Shown here piece by piece: positions 8,157 to 17,704 of a stretch of DNA of 64,000 nucleotides. Position numbers and translations under genes: made by a program. The notes below the pieces were generated by a model. It was not told the DNA's origin and did no database searches. It saw only the letters and a list, made by a program, of their open reading frames with translations. The stretch is from Xanthomonas sp. 10-10 (lineage in GTDB: Bacteria > Pseudomonadota > Gammaproteobacteria > Xanthomonadales > Xanthomonadaceae). The stretch covers positions 3,906,001 to 3,970,000 of the forward strand of contig NZ_CP144460.1 of the NCBI RefSeq assembly GCF_040182365.1, given 5' to 3'. The stretch's first letter is position 1. Each line of letters begins with the position of its first letter.

Positions 8157-9623
8157 TTACAGCTCGCCCAGGCCGGTCGCGCGGCCGTCTTCGCCCACTT
8201 CCAGCAGACGCAGCGTGTTGGTGGCGCCGTGCATTTCCATGTGCTCGCCGCTGGTGAACACCACGCGGTCGCCCGGGCCCATGCGCTCGTTTTCCACCAG
8301 CAGGCGGATCGCCGCGCGGGCGGCTTCGCGCGGGGTCAGGCCGCGACTGTCGAAGCTGATCGGGAACACGCCGCGCATCATCGCCATCTGACGACGCGCG
8401 CCATCGTGACGGGTGAAGGCGTAGATCGGCATGTTGGAGCGGAAGCGCGACAGGAAGCGCGGCGTGCCGCCGGATTCGGTCAACGCCACCACGCCGCCCA
8501 GACCGATGTGCTCGGACAGGAACATGGTCGCCATCGCGATCGCCTGGTCGGCGCGCTGCAGATTGCGTTGCGCCGCTTCGAAGTCGGTATCGAATTCGAA
8601 CTGGTGCTCGGCGCCGAGACAGATGCGTGCCATCGCTTCCACCGCGCGGACCGGATAGGCACCGGCGGCAGTCTCGGCAGACAACATCACCGCATCGGTA
8701 CCGTCGATGACCGCATTGGCTACGTCCAGCACTTCGGCGCGGGTCGGGATCGGGCTTTCGACCATCGACTGCAGCATCTGCGTGGCGGTGATCACCACCT
8801 TGTTCTGCGCCAGCGACTCGCGAATGATCTTCTTCTGCAGGCCCGGCAATTCGGCATCGCCGATTTCCACGCCCAGATCGCCGCGCGCCACCATCACCAC
8901 GTCGGAGGCTTCGACGATTTCGACCAGGTTCTCGATCGCTTCGGTGCGCTCGATCTTGGACACCAGCTGCGCATCGCAGCCGTGCTGCTGGGCAATCTGA
9001 CGCGCGTCGTGCATGTCCTGCGCATTGCGGCAGAACGATACCGCGATGAAGTCCACGCCGATCTTGGCGACGATGCCGATCAGCTCCTTGTCGCGCTCGG
9101 TCAGCGCACCCAGCGACAGACCGCCGCCCTGCTTGTTCAAGCCCTTGCGGTCGGACAGCATGCCGTCATTGAGCACGGTGGTGACGATGCGCGCGCCCTG
9201 CACGTCGGTGACCTGCAGCTGCACCAGGCCATCGTCGAGCAGCAGCACGTCGCCGGCCACCACGTCCTGCGGCAGACCCAGGTAGCTCACGCCCACCTGG
9301 TGCTGGTCGCCGGCCGGCGCATTGGCATCGGCCACCAGGTCGAAGCGCTCGCCCATGGTCAGCTTGATCTTGCCCTCGGCAAAGCGTTCGATACGGATCT
9401 TCGGGCCCGGCAGGTCGGCCAGGATGCCCACTTCGGCACCGGCGCGCGCAGCGGCGGCGCGCACTTCGGCGGCGCGCTTGGCCTGGCCGGACGGATCGCC
9501 GTGGCTGAAGTTGAGGCGCACCACGTTGACGCCCGCCTTGAACAAAGCGTCCAGCACACCGGGCGCGTCCGTTGCCGGTCCGAGGGTGGCGAGGATCTTG
9601 GTGCGGCGTTGACGTTCTTTCAT
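8157..9623 (-). CDS. pyk: Pyruvate kinase
   Basis: This protein of 488 residues starts at MKERQRRTKILATLGPAT, with a strong AGGGAGG site 7-8 nt upstream; the frame is open for 30 more codons that lack family similarity. It transfers phosphate from phosphoenolpyruvate to ADP. Visible motifs are VVRLNFSHGD, DLPGPKIRIE, LVSKIERTEAI, the Mg/PEP loop MVARGDLGVEIG, TATQMLQSM and the domain-closing DAVMLSAETAAGAYP. The C-terminal domain is complete. It follows gph and pgk on the same strand after a 256-bp gap. Confidence 0.95.
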   Translation of the reverse strand: MKERQRRTKILATLGPATDAPGVLDALFKAGVNVVRLNFSHGDPSGQAKRAAEVRAAAARAGAEVGILADLPGPKIRIERFAEGKIKLTMGERFDLVADANAPAGDQHQVGVSYLGLPQDVVAGDVLLLDDGLVQLQVTDVQGARIVTTVLNDGMLSDRKGLNKQGGGLSLGALTERDKELIGIVAKIGVDFIAVSFCRNAQDMHDARQIAQQHGCDAQLVSKIERTEAIENLVEIVEASDVVMVARGDLGVEIGDAELPGLQKKIIRESLAQNKVVITATQMLQSMVESPIPTRAEVLDVANAVIDGTDAVMLSAETAAGAYPVRAVEAMARICLGAEHQFEFDTDFEAAQRNLQRADQAIAMATMFLSEHIGLGGVVALTESGGTPRFLSRFRSNMPIYAFTRHDGARRQMAMMRGVFPISFDSRGLTPREAARAAIRLLVENERMGPGDRVVFTSGEHMEMHGATNTLRLLEVGEDGRATGLGEL

Positions 9624-9879
9624 GATGGCCTCCCTGTAAAAGCCGCGAAACTTAACACACACGTCACGTACCGAGGATGGCATTGCGGCATAGCCACCCT
9701 CGTATTCCGGCATGTCTTACGGACAGTGCGGGACAGTACGTGCGTTGACGCACGCGTTGCAGCGGGCAACGCGATGCGGTCGTCACCCTAACCCGGTGGC
9801 AGTGAAGAGCAATCTGTTGAACCACCTTGCGCAGCGCACCGGCGGCGACCAAGCGAGCGCCACGGTCGGTGCGCTGCGC

Positions 9880-10527
9880 TCACGCGTGGATCAGCTGTGT
9901 CAGTTGCGCAGGCGTATGCGCAATCGCGCCGGCGCCTGCAGCGCGCAGCTCGGCTTCGTCGCCGAAGCCCCACAGCACACCGATGCTATGGATGCCGTGG
10001 TGATTGGCGCCATCGATATCCATGCGCCGGTCGCCGATCATCACGCAGCCGGTCTTGTCGATCTCCAGACGACGCAATGCTTCGGCGATCAGGTCCGGCT
10101 TGAAGCGGCGTTCGCCATCTTCGCTGGCACCGATCACGTTCTCGAAGCAGGCACCGAACGGCAGATGCTCGACGATGCGGCGCGCGTAGCGCTCGTTCTT
10201 CGAGGTCACCACCGCCAGACGATGACCGGCGCGCTGCAGGTCGGCGACCACCTCGCCGATGCCGTCGAACACGCTGAGCTCGGTCCAGCCCACCGCGTCG
10301 TAACGCTCGCGGTAGACGCCGAGCGCGCGTTGCACCAGCGCCGGGTCGTCGGGGAAGCACTCGGTGAAGCTGTCGCGCAGTGGTGGGCCGATCCAGGCGC
10401 GCAGGGTCTGCGGCGAAGGACGCGGCTGGCCCACCGTCTCGAAGGCATGCACGATGCTGGCGACGATGCCCGGTTCCGAATCGACCAGGGTGCCGTCCAG
10501 ATCGAAGAACAGCGTGGCTGCACTCAC
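9880..10527 (-). CDS. gph: HAD hydrolase, phosphoglycolate phosphatase-like
   Basis: This protein of 215 residues starts at a GTG that overlaps the pgk stop (GTGA), so it is translationally coupled to pgk. HAD motif I is [14 protein letters not shown] near the N-terminus, motif II is VVTSKN, the lysine is in [11 protein letters not shown], and motif IV is [13 protein letters not shown]. The alpha-helical cap between motifs I and II is of the Gph/PGP subclass ([24 protein letters not shown]). Likely substrates are 2-phosphoglycolate or a similar damaged or side-product phosphoester. Placement directly behind pgk suggests metabolite repair in lower glycolysis, which is inference. The length is close to Gph (about 220-250). 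Confidence 0.82.
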   Translation of the reverse strand: MSAATLFFDLDGTLVDSEPGIVASIVHAFETVGQPRPSPQTLRAWIGPPLRDSFTECFPDDPALVQRALGVYRERYDAVGWTELSVFDGIGEVVADLQRAGHRLAVVTSKNERYARRIVEHLPFGACFENVIGASEDGERRFKPDLIAEALRRLEIDKTGCVMIGDRRMDIDGANHHGIHSIGVLWGFGDEAELRAAGAGAIAHTPAQLTQLIHA

Positions 10528-11699
10528 TTGCCGCGCGCCTCGAGCGCCGCCACCGCAGGCAGGGTCTTGCCTTCCAGGAATTCCAGGAACGCGCCGCCGC
10601 CGGTGGAGATGTAGGTGACGTCCTTGGCGATGTCGTACTTGTCCACCGCGGCCAGGGTGTCGCCACCACCGGCGATCGAGAACGCCTTGGAGCTGGCGAT
10701 CGCACGCGCCAGGGTTTCGGTGCCGTGGCTGAAGGGCTCGAATTCGAACACGCCGACCGGCCCGTTCCACACCACCGTGCCGGCCTTGGCGATCAGCTCG
10801 GCGTAGCGCTGCGCGGTCTGCGGGCCGATGTCCAGGATCAGATCGTCCGCCTCGACGGCATCGAGCGACTTCACCGTGGCTTGCGCATCGGGCAGGAACT
10901 GCTTGGCAACGACCACGTCGGTGGGCAGCGGGATCTCGGCGCCGCGCGTCTTGGCGTCGGCCACGATCTGGTTGGCGGTGGGAATCAGATCCGGCTCGTT
11001 CAAGGATTTGCCCACGTCATGCCCGGCCGCGGCGATGAAGGTGTTGGCGATGCCGCCGCCGACGATCAGCTGGTCGACCTTGTTGACCAGGTTGGACAGC
11101 AGCTCCAGCTTGGTGGACACCTTGCTGCCGGCCACGATCGCCAGCAGCGGCTTGGCCGGGTTGTCTAGTGCCTTGGCCAGCGCATCGAGTTCGGCCATCA
11201 GCAGCGGGCCGCCAGCGGCCACCGGCGCGAAGCGGATCACCCCATGCGTGGAGGCCTGCGCGCGATGCGCGGTGCCGAAGGCGTCCATGACGAACACATC
11301 GCACAGCGCGGCGTACTTGCGCGCCAGGGTCTCGTCGTCCTTGCCCTCACCGACGTTCATGCGGCAGTTTTCCAGCAGCACCACCTGGCCCGGCGCCACC
11401 TCCACGCCGTCGACCCAGTCGCGCACCAGCGGCACGTCCACGCCCAGCAGCGCGGTCAGGCGTGCGGCCACCGGCGCCAGCGAATCTTCTTCGCTCCAGC
11501 TGCCTTCCTTGGGGCGGCCCAGGTGCGAGGTGACCATCACCGCCGCACCCTTTTCCAGCGCCAGCTGGATGGTGGGCACCGAGGCGGTGATGCGCTGCTC
11601 GGAGGTGATCTGGCCGTCGTCGATCGGCACGTTGAGATCCTGGCGGATCAGCACGCGCTTGCCGGAGAGATCGAGGTCGGTCATACGGACGATGGACAT
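10524..11699 (-). CDS. pgk: Phosphoglycerate kinase
   Basis: This 391-residue, full-length PGK interconverts 1,3-bisphosphoglycerate plus ADP and 3-phosphoglycerate plus ATP. N-domain motifs are [26 protein letters not shown] and [18 protein letters not shown]; the nucleotide-domain motifs are [41 protein letters not shown] and [12 protein letters not shown]-like [15 protein letters not shown]. The start [16 protein letters not shown] fits the family. Its stop overlaps gph by 4 nt. A G-rich repeat lies just upstream of the start. Confidence 0.96.
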   Translation of the reverse strand: MSIVRMTDLDLSGKRVLIRQDLNVPIDDGQITSEQRITASVPTIQLALEKGAAVMVTSHLGRPKEGSWSEEDSLAPVAARLTALLGVDVPLVRDWVDGVEVAPGQVVLLENCRMNVGEGKDDETLARKYAALCDVFVMDAFGTAHRAQASTHGVIRFAPVAAGGPLLMAELDALAKALDNPAKPLLAIVAGSKVSTKLELLSNLVNKVDQLIVGGGIANTFIAAAGHDVGKSLNEPDLIPTANQIVADAKTRGAEIPLPTDVVVAKQFLPDAQATVKSLDAVEADDLILDIGPQTAQRYAELIAKAGTVVWNGPVGVFEFEPFSHGTETLARAIASSKAFSIAGGGDTLAAVDKYDIAKDVTYISTGGGAFLEFLEGKTLPAVAALEARGK

Positions 11700-12136
11700 G
11701 GGCTTGGCTCGCTAAGTCTGGGGATTAGGGAATCGGGATTGGGGATTGGTATACGGCGCCGCGCGTGCGTACACGCTCTGTGCGCGGAGCAATGGCGCTA
11801 CTGCGCCAGCTTGACGGGGCGCCGCCGTCCACCACGAGGCCGCCATTGCACGTGCAGCAGACAGGGACGGCAGTGGCTCGGAGACCACAGGCAATACGAC
11901 TGTCTTGGCGGCGGGGATCGGGCCATCAGGGCCCGGAATCGGCCCGCCGTACCGCAACCGGGCGGTGCGCTGGGCGGGCGCCGCCGCAACGGCGGAGGGC
12001 GCGAACTCTGGTCGGTCGAACACGACGGGCAATGCGGCTGCCTCGGCGACGGGGGATGCCCATTGTCCGGCCTTCGCAGCAAAGCGGCAAACCCGCATCG
12101 CCTGCACTCGGTTGGCAAGCGCACGACATCGCAGCG
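11700..12136. other. 437-bp region upstream of pgk without a gene
   Basis: It holds a G-rich GGGGATTA/GGGAATC/GGGATT repeat (11720-11744) immediately upstream of pgk. The remainder has only Arg/Pro-rich shadow frames. The pgk promoter must lie here; no confident -35/-10 pair was found. Confidence 0.5.
11720..11744 (+). repeat. Degenerate GGGATT/GGGAATC repeat upstream of pgk
   Basis: Four G tracts of 3-4 are separated by 3-5 nt, a potential G-quadruplex of the same family as the repeat at 7647. It begins 20 bp from the pgk start codon. Confidence 0.7.
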
Positions 12137-13483
12137 TTAGCGCGGCCGCTCCGTACCGGAGTTGCGCAGCAGGCTGACCGCAAAACCGCCAACCAGCAGG
12201 GCGCCCCCGATCAGCAGGCCCCAGAGCAGCCACTGTTTCCAGTCGCGCGGGGTGGCGGCCGGTTGTAGCGCCGCATCGCCGGCAAGCGGCTGTGCCTGCA
12301 CGGCCATGCTGGCCTGCACGGGCTGCCACTGCATCCCCCGATGCTGCCGCAGTGCCTGCAGCATCGAGCCCAGTGGCGCCTCGCCACGGTGCACGCGCGC
12401 GCTGCCAGCGACCAGCGCATACGGCGGCTGCCCCTGGGCAAGAAACATCAGCCGCTCCGGCTGATATCCCGCGCGCAGGGTCGGTACCGCAGTACTGCGG
12501 CCCTGAGCAGCCACCAAACGCCATTGACGATCGCGCACCGGCGCAGACAACCCCTGCGGTGGCGAGGCGCCATTGCCCAGCCGATACGCCAACCATGGCC
12601 CGGCGCGACGCAGCCACGGCGCATCGTCGGCATCGCGGCTTTCCACGATCCATTCCACCGCCTCGGCCAGGCCGCCGCCGACATCCAGCTGCGTGATCGG
12701 AAAACGGCCGGGCACCACATAGGTCACGCCGGTTTCGTGTGCAGTGCCCTGCAGGTCCAGCCAGGACAGTTGGGCAGGAGCGACCACGCCATCCACTTCC
12801 GCATCGACCGCGTGCAACCGCGGCAAGGCGCCCGACATCGGCACGATGCGCAGGTAGCGCGCGCCGTCGTCCAGCGCGATCCGGCGTTGCTGCAGCCGCT
12901 GCGCCTGGTTGTCCAGGGCCATCACCGTCGCATCGGAGGCAAGCACACGCCAATCGCGCAGGTCGTCGCTCCCTTCCACACGCAACTGCGCCTGCACCGG
13001 CGTATTGCCCTCCCAATCCAGCCACAACGCACGCGGGCGCTCGCGCAGGGCGCTGGCGTCGAGCAACCAGCTGCCGCCGGCGCCGGAAGCTGCTGGCGCA
13101 CCGGTCGCCAAGCGGCCTTCCAGCCGGCGCACCGCACCACTGGCATCGCGCTCGGCAATCAACTGCAGATCGCCGTTGGCCGGCGTGACTCCTTGAGGCA
13201 ATGCGAACAACGGCAACCGCTGCCGACGCGATGCGGCCGGCACAGCAGCGGCCGGCAGCGGTGCGGTGGGCATTTCTTCGCCACGCGCATCGACCACCGT
13301 GACATCGCCCAGGCCCGCATCGACCGCACTGCGATACACCGCCTCGCTCAAGGTCAGCTGGTACAGGCCGGCGTCGGAACCGGCCACCTGCAGCGGCCAT
13401 TGCTGCCGATAGTCCTGCCGCACATCGGCCGCCTGCGCCAGCAGCGGTACCAGCAGCACCCATCCCCAATGCTTCTTGCTCAT
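12137..13483 (-). CDS. DUF3999 family periplasmic protein with C-terminal anchor
   Basis: This 448-residue protein has an N-terminal signal (MSKKHWGWVLLVPLLAQAADV), a large periplasmic region rich in beta-strand with carbohydrate-binding-like stretches (LRVEGSDDLRDWRVLASDA, ARYLRIVPMSGALPRL, ITQLDVGGGLAEAVEWIVESR) and one C-terminal transmembrane helix (about 414-434, WLLWGLLIGGALLVGGFAVSLL). The DUF3999 family is regularly encoded next to DUF2339 proteins, as here, where the start overlaps the DUF2339 stop by 4 nt (ATGA). The two probably form a complex in the inner membrane; the function is unknown. Confidence 0.82.
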   Translation of the reverse strand: MSKKHWGWVLLVPLLAQAADVRQDYRQQWPLQVAGSDAGLYQLTLSEAVYRSAVDAGLGDVTVVDARGEEMPTAPLPAAAVPAASRRQRLPLFALPQGVTPANGDLQLIAERDASGAVRRLEGRLATGAPAASGAGGSWLLDASALRERPRALWLDWEGNTPVQAQLRVEGSDDLRDWRVLASDATVMALDNQAQRLQQRRIALDDGARYLRIVPMSGALPRLHAVDAEVDGVVAPAQLSWLDLQGTAHETGVTYVVPGRFPITQLDVGGGLAEAVEWIVESRDADDAPWLRRAGPWLAYRLGNGASPPQGLSAPVRDRQWRLVAAQGRSTAVPTLRAGYQPERLMFLAQGQPPYALVAGSARVHRGEAPLGSMLQALRQHRGMQWQPVQASMAVQAQPLAGDAALQPAATPRDWKQWLLWGLLIGGALLVGGFAVSLLRNSGTERPR

Positions 13484-16272
13484 GCCTGATCCTTTGCCGC
13501 GCCGTCGTCGTCGGCAACGCGTTCTTCAATCACCGGACGCGGCGGCGCCGGCGCCAGATAGCCGACCACCGTACACAACAGGCCGTAGGCCATGAACGAG
13601 CCGATGCCGAGCAGATTGCCCAGATGCTGGCGATCGACCAGCACCAGCTTGGCCAGCACCAGGCCCATCAGCAAGGCACCACCCAGCCACAGCCCGCGCT
13701 GCCCGCGACGCGAGCCGATAACCCAGCCCAGCACGCCCAGTACGCTCCACACGATGGTCAGGCTGGTCTGCGACACCGTCGCGCCGACCAGCGCGGCATT
13801 CCACGGCACACCGCCCCAGTGATGCACGCTGTGCAAGGTGCTGCCGGTAATCAGCACCCAACCCAGTACGCCGAGCGCAGTGACGCGACGCGCTTGCAGG
13901 ATCGTTGGCGCGTGTGTCGACCACGCCCAGCGCGCAATCAGCGCAAGCACCGCCAGCTGCGCCAGTTCGGCCGGATTGAGCAAGGGCACCCACGGCAGTG
14001 GCGCGGCGCTGACCGGATCCAGCAATGCCAGCAGCCAACCGATCCCCAGCACCGCGAACACGCAGCTCAGCAGGCCGCTGCGTGCAGGATCGAAGCGCGC
14101 CCCTTGCGGCCAGGTCAGCCACGACCAGCGCAGCAATCCCACCGTCGCCACGGCAAGCCACGGCAGCCCCAGCAAGGCGCAGCGCCAGCCATTGGCAAGC
14201 GCAAAGGCATCGGCCAACCAGGCCATCCCCAACGACACCACCAACGGCCACAACAGCCACCAGATGAACTGCGCGACCACGGCGCCAGCGCCGGCCTGCG
14301 CGCGCAGGCACCACAATGCCCGCGCGCCGGCCAGCGCAAACGCCAGCCAGACAGTCGCCCCCCAGTGCGCGAACGGCTGCGTATGCGCGTGGTTCTGCCA
14401 CAGCGCCAGCGGCGCGGCCAGCGCCAGTCCGGCCATCACCGTCCAGACCAATGCAGCTGCGGGGCGACGGCGATGCACCTCGGCCGCCAGCCACACACTG
14501 AGCGCGACAAAGCCCAGCAGCAGATCCGGCTCGCTGCGCAGATCGCCGGCAAAGCGCAGGATGTCGTGCACCCCGCACAGCGTCCACCAGCCCAGCCCCC
14601 ACAGATACGCCACCAGCGCGCTCCGCCGATGACCCGCATCGCGCAGGAACCAGGCACTGGCCCAGCCGGCGATGGCGATCAGCAGGCTGCTCATGCAGGT
14701 GGCATTGGCCACCGCCACGCTGTCGTAGCGCCACGCATCCACGCCGAAGGCCACGCCCACCGCCGCCAGCAGCTGCAATGCCACGCCACTGACCTGCGGG
14801 ATGCGTCGCTGCTGACGCAGGCCCAGCCACAACAACCCGACGCCTTCCAGCGCGAACACGCTGGCGGTGGCACGCGCCGACAACGCCAACGGCACCGCCA
14901 ACGTCGCAAACCCCACGGCCAGCATCGCGTGCGCCTGGCCCAGCAAGCGCGTGGAGGCACGCCGCAGCAACCAGCTCGCCAGGCCGGCATACAGCGCAGC
15001 CACGGCGAGAGCGCACAACGCCAAGGGCAGGCGATCGCCTTCCAGCAAACGCGCCTGCAACGCAAAGGCGACCAAGGGCGTGCCGAACAACAGGCTGCCA
15101 TCGATGAGCTTGCCCGCACTGCCGTCGCCGCGCCGCGCATGCAGGACCGGAATGGCGACATACATGGCGAAGAACAGCAACAGGAACGGCTCGGTGCTGG
15201 CGAATTTTGCAGGGGTGTACTGCAGCGCGCCCCACAGCGTGCCGATGCCGAAGGTAAAGGCGAACCCAAGCAGGTTGAGTACCCGCCACGGCCGCGTCCA
15301 CGCAATCGCCACGATGCCGGCGTTGAGCACGGCGTAATACGAAAACAGCCCGACATGATTGCCGCTGCCGGTGGACAGCCAGATCGGCGCGAGGAAGCCC
15401 GCCAACACACCCAGTACCGCCAGGGTGCGCGAGTCCTGCACCACCGCCAGCACGCACATGCCGGCAATCAGCACCACGCTGATGCCCAGCGCCAGCCCGG
15501 CACCCAGCAAGCCATACAATTTGAAGGCCGCGAACACGGTCAGCAGCAAGCCGCCGATGGCGCCACCTTGCAACGCCAACGCAAACCCGGGCCGCTGCAA
15601 CCGCTGCTTCCAGCCAAGCACCAGACCAGCCAGTGCCAGCACGCTGATGCCGGCCAAGCGCAGCTCCACCGGCATGCGCATCCAGCCCTGATCGCTGGCG
15701 TACTTCAACAACGACGCCACGCCGGCCAGCAACACCAACATGCCCACCTTGACCGGCACATTGCCTTCGGTGAACCAGCGTTTGACCGCGCCGATGGCGC
15801 GCGTGATCGGGTCCGGTTGCGATGCGGGCGCAGGCAGGTGCTGTGGTTGCGGTGGTGCTGCTTGCGGCTCCGACGGCAACGGGGCTTGCTGGCTGGACGC
15901 AGGCGGCACCTGTTGTGTCTGCCCGGCAACCGACGCTGCAGGCGTGTATGCAGGCAGTGTGGGCGGCAGCGATGTCCCGGGCGCAGACGCCGCGGTGCGA
16001 TCGGGCGCATTGGGCACATCGGACGCATCGGTCGCCGCCGCGCTGGATGTGGGCAGGTCGGATGCGGAGCGGTCGCCCGGCTGCCCCCATGCGTCGGCCG
16101 GCGCAGAGACCGGCCTATCGGCCGCAGGCGCAATGCCCGCCTGCCATTGCGCAAGCCGCTGTTCCAGCGCATCCACGCGCCGCCGCAGCCCGGCGATCCA
16201 TACCAGCGCGATCACCACGCCCACCGGCACCGCAAGCAGCAACAGCGCCACCAGCACGATTATCGTTTCCAA
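13480..16272 (-). CDS. DUF2339 family polytopic membrane protein
   Basis: This protein of about 930 residues has an N-terminal helix (ETIIVLVALLLLAVPVGVVIALVWIAGL), a short coiled coil (RRVDALEQRLAQWQ), a Pro/Ala/Ser-rich segment of about 120 residues, and then more than 20 hydrophobic helices to the end (first: VKVGMLVLLAGVASLLKYA). That layout is the DUF2339 signature. I chose a TTG start at 16272 because the N-terminal helix begins there and AGGGG lies 7 nt upstream; an ATG further up (16404) would add 44 residues with no similarity. The function of the family is unknown. It overlaps the DUF3999 gene. Confidence 0.8.
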   Translation of the reverse strand: METIIVLVALLLLAVPVGVVIALVWIAGLRRRVDALEQRLAQWQAGIAPAADRPVSAPADAWGQPGDRSASDLPTSSAAATDASDVPNAPDRTAASAPGTSLPPTLPAYTPAASVAGQTQQVPPASSQQAPLPSEPQAAPPQPQHLPAPASQPDPITRAIGAVKRWFTEGNVPVKVGMLVLLAGVASLLKYASDQGWMRMPVELRLAGISVLALAGLVLGWKQRLQRPGFALALQGGAIGGLLLTVFAAFKLYGLLGAGLALGISVVLIAGMCVLAVVQDSRTLAVLGVLAGFLAPIWLSTGSGNHVGLFSYYAVLNAGIVAIAWTRPWRVLNLLGFAFTFGIGTLWGALQYTPAKFASTEPFLLLFFAMYVAIPVLHARRGDGSAGKLIDGSLLFGTPLVAFALQARLLEGDRLPLALCALAVAALYAGLASWLLRRASTRLLGQAHAMLAVGFATLAVPLALSARATASVFALEGVGLLWLGLRQQRRIPQVSGVALQLLAAVGVAFGVDAWRYDSVAVANATCMSSLLIAIAGWASAWFLRDAGHRRSALVAYLWGLGWWTLCGVHDILRFAGDLRSEPDLLLGFVALSVWLAAEVHRRRPAAALVWTVMAGLALAAPLALWQNHAHTQPFAHWGATVWLAFALAGARALWCLRAQAGAGAVVAQFIWWLLWPLVVSLGMAWLADAFALANGWRCALLGLPWLAVATVGLLRWSWLTWPQGARFDPARSGLLSCVFAVLGIGWLLALLDPVSAAPLPWVPLLNPAELAQLAVLALIARWAWSTHAPTILQARRVTALGVLGWVLITGSTLHSVHHWGGVPWNAALVGATVSQTSLTIVWSVLGVLGWVIGSRRGQRGLWLGGALLMGLVLAKLVLVDRQHLGNLLGIGSFMAYGLLCTVVGYLAPAPPRPVIEERVADDDGAAKDQA

Positions 16273-16421
16273 CGCACAACCCCTGAGTCGGCATCCGGCC
16301 GAATGCGCGAACCATACAGGCTCAGGACGCGTCTGGGCAGCCAATCGCTGCCTGAAGCGCAGCGACACGATGCCGTCAGCGGCATCCGCACACGTTGGCG
16401 ACATGCACGGACATGCCCGCC

Positions 16422-16449
16422 AAAAAAACGCCCGGAAGAACCGGGCGCT
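16422..16449 (-). terminator. Terminator of the BamE-like gene
   Basis: A 7-bp stem cgcccgg / ccgggcg with loop aagaa is followed on the minus strand by seven T residues, only a few bases after the stop codon at 16456. Confidence 0.88.
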
Positions 16450-16455
16450 TGAACC

Positions 16456-16926
16456 TTATTCGCGGTAGCCGCTGTCGTTCTTGTTATGGATGATCCAGAT
16501 CAGGTTGCCGCCGGTGTCCATCGACTTGCCGGCGAACACCAGGCGCCCCTGGCCCTTGTAGGCCATCTCATAACGGTAGCGGTCGCCACCGAAGAAGAAT
16601 GGGATAAACGCCTTGCCGGTCACGTAGGAACCCTGGTCATTCGGTTGACCAATCAGATCGGTGACCTGCTTCATCGGCATGCCGATCTTCAGCTGGGTGA
16701 ACTTGCTGTCAGGCGCCGGCTTGCCGGTGATTTCGCCTTCGTAATCGTTGATGCCCTTGACCGTTTCGCCATAGCCCGCCTCGACATCGGACGACTTGAT
16801 CACCTCGCCATCGGCATTCATCCAGGCCGGCGTACCGGTCTGCTTTTTCGCCATTGCCTGCGGCGCCAGCCCTGCCAGCACCATGGTCAGCACCACGGCT
16901 CCCATCCACATACGGTTGATCTGCAC
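16456..16926 (-). CDS. Small exported protein with BamE/SmpA-like repeat
   Basis: This protein of about 156 residues starts at a GTG (16926), preceded by AAGGAG at 6-nt spacing; an upstream ATG at 16947 would place that ribosome site inside the gene. Signal peptide: MWMGAVVLTMVLAGLAPQAMA, cleaved before KKQ. The mature part contains FTQLKIGMPMKQVTDLIGQP, the pattern of the BamE/OmlA-type fold, followed by beta-strand sequence (YRYEMAYKGQGRLVFAG). The Cys lipobox of BamE is missing, so it is a soluble periplasmic protein and not the Bam subunit. The function is unknown. Confidence 0.72.
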   Translation of the reverse strand: MQINRMWMGAVVLTMVLAGLAPQAMAKKQTGTPAWMNADGEVIKSSDVEAGYGETVKGINDYEGEITGKPAPDSKFTQLKIGMPMKQVTDLIGQPNDQGSYVTGKAFIPFFFGGDRYRYEMAYKGQGRLVFAGKSMDTGGNLIWIIHNKNDSGYRE

Positions 16927-17172
16927 GTTGTCTCTCCTTGAATTCATTGGCTGCCCCTGTACGTCCTCTGTAGTCCCAGCGCAGGAACAACCGCTGGCCA
17001 GCGGGTTATTAGCGCACGCGCCCGGCCCGATGTCCACGCTGAGCCCTCTTGCAGACACAGTGATTAGCCACTTGCCGAGCTTGGCCTCTAGTGCTACAAA
17101 CGCGCCAGCGCACGGGTGAGCACCCGATTTGCAAGGACCAACGGCATCACCGCCCTACAAGGACGTATCACA

Positions 17173-17658
17173 ATGCACGCCCTCTTCCGCCCTTACGTAC
17201 TCCCCGCACTTTGCGCACTCGTCCTGCTGACGACCGCACCGCAGGCGTCTGCCGACGTGTTCGGCAGTGCCGAGCGTATCGCCCGAAGCTGGATTGGCCA
17301 CGACGCCGGCGAACTGATGATGCAATGGCCGGTAGGAAAGGGACTCTATACGTCCGAAAACACCGAGACGCAGGAGACTGCCTACACCTACAACTTCGGC
17401 ATCGAGGCGCACTACCGCACCAATTACTGGACCACGCAGGGAGGGATTATCGGCATGGTCGGCGGAGGCAATGGCGTGGCTCCCACACCGATTTTCCAGG
17501 AAAACCAGCATAGCGAGGAAGTCTTCGTTCCCGCCGAACATCATTGCGAAATCACCTTCGTCGCCGACTCGGACGGCATCATCACCCGATACGATTTCGC
17601 TGGCAGCAGGTGCGACGACCATGTGCGCAGCTGGGGGCGCCCAAAAACGAAGAAGTAG
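17173..17658 (+). CDS. Small exported hypothetical protein
   Basis: This protein of 161 residues has its ATG behind AAGGA. Signal peptide: MHALFRPYVLPALCALVLLTTAPQASA, cleaved before DVF. The mature portion begins AERIARSWIGHDAGELMMQWP and ends with HCEITFVADSDGIITRYDFAGSRCDD. The two cysteines could form a disulfide. This WxG...W-P / Cys-x-Ile-x-Phe / Gly-x-x-Cys pattern resembles small periplasmic proteins distantly related to the BamE-type fold of the divergent neighbour. The gene is 46 nt before another secreted protein gene and probably in one operon with it. The function is unknown. Confidence 0.7.
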   Translation: MHALFRPYVLPALCALVLLTTAPQASADVFGSAERIARSWIGHDAGELMMQWPVGKGLYTSENTETQETAYTYNFGIEAHYRTNYWTTQGGIIGMVGGGNGVAPTPIFQENQHSEEVFVPAEHHCEITFVADSDGIITRYDFAGSRCDDHVRSWGRPKTKK

Positions 17659-17704
17659 CGCCATCCCTGATCGACATCACTCTATCAACCAAGGAACGCT
17701 CCAA

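Noticed and set aside
7731-9791. 686-codon plus-strand frame opposite pyk
   Set aside because: Shadow of pyruvate kinase; no family resemblance.
13624-16452. 942-codon open frame antisense to the DUF2339 gene
   Set aside because: The translation is Gln/Arg/His-rich without any domain, exactly opposite a real membrane protein gene; it is a GC-bias shadow.
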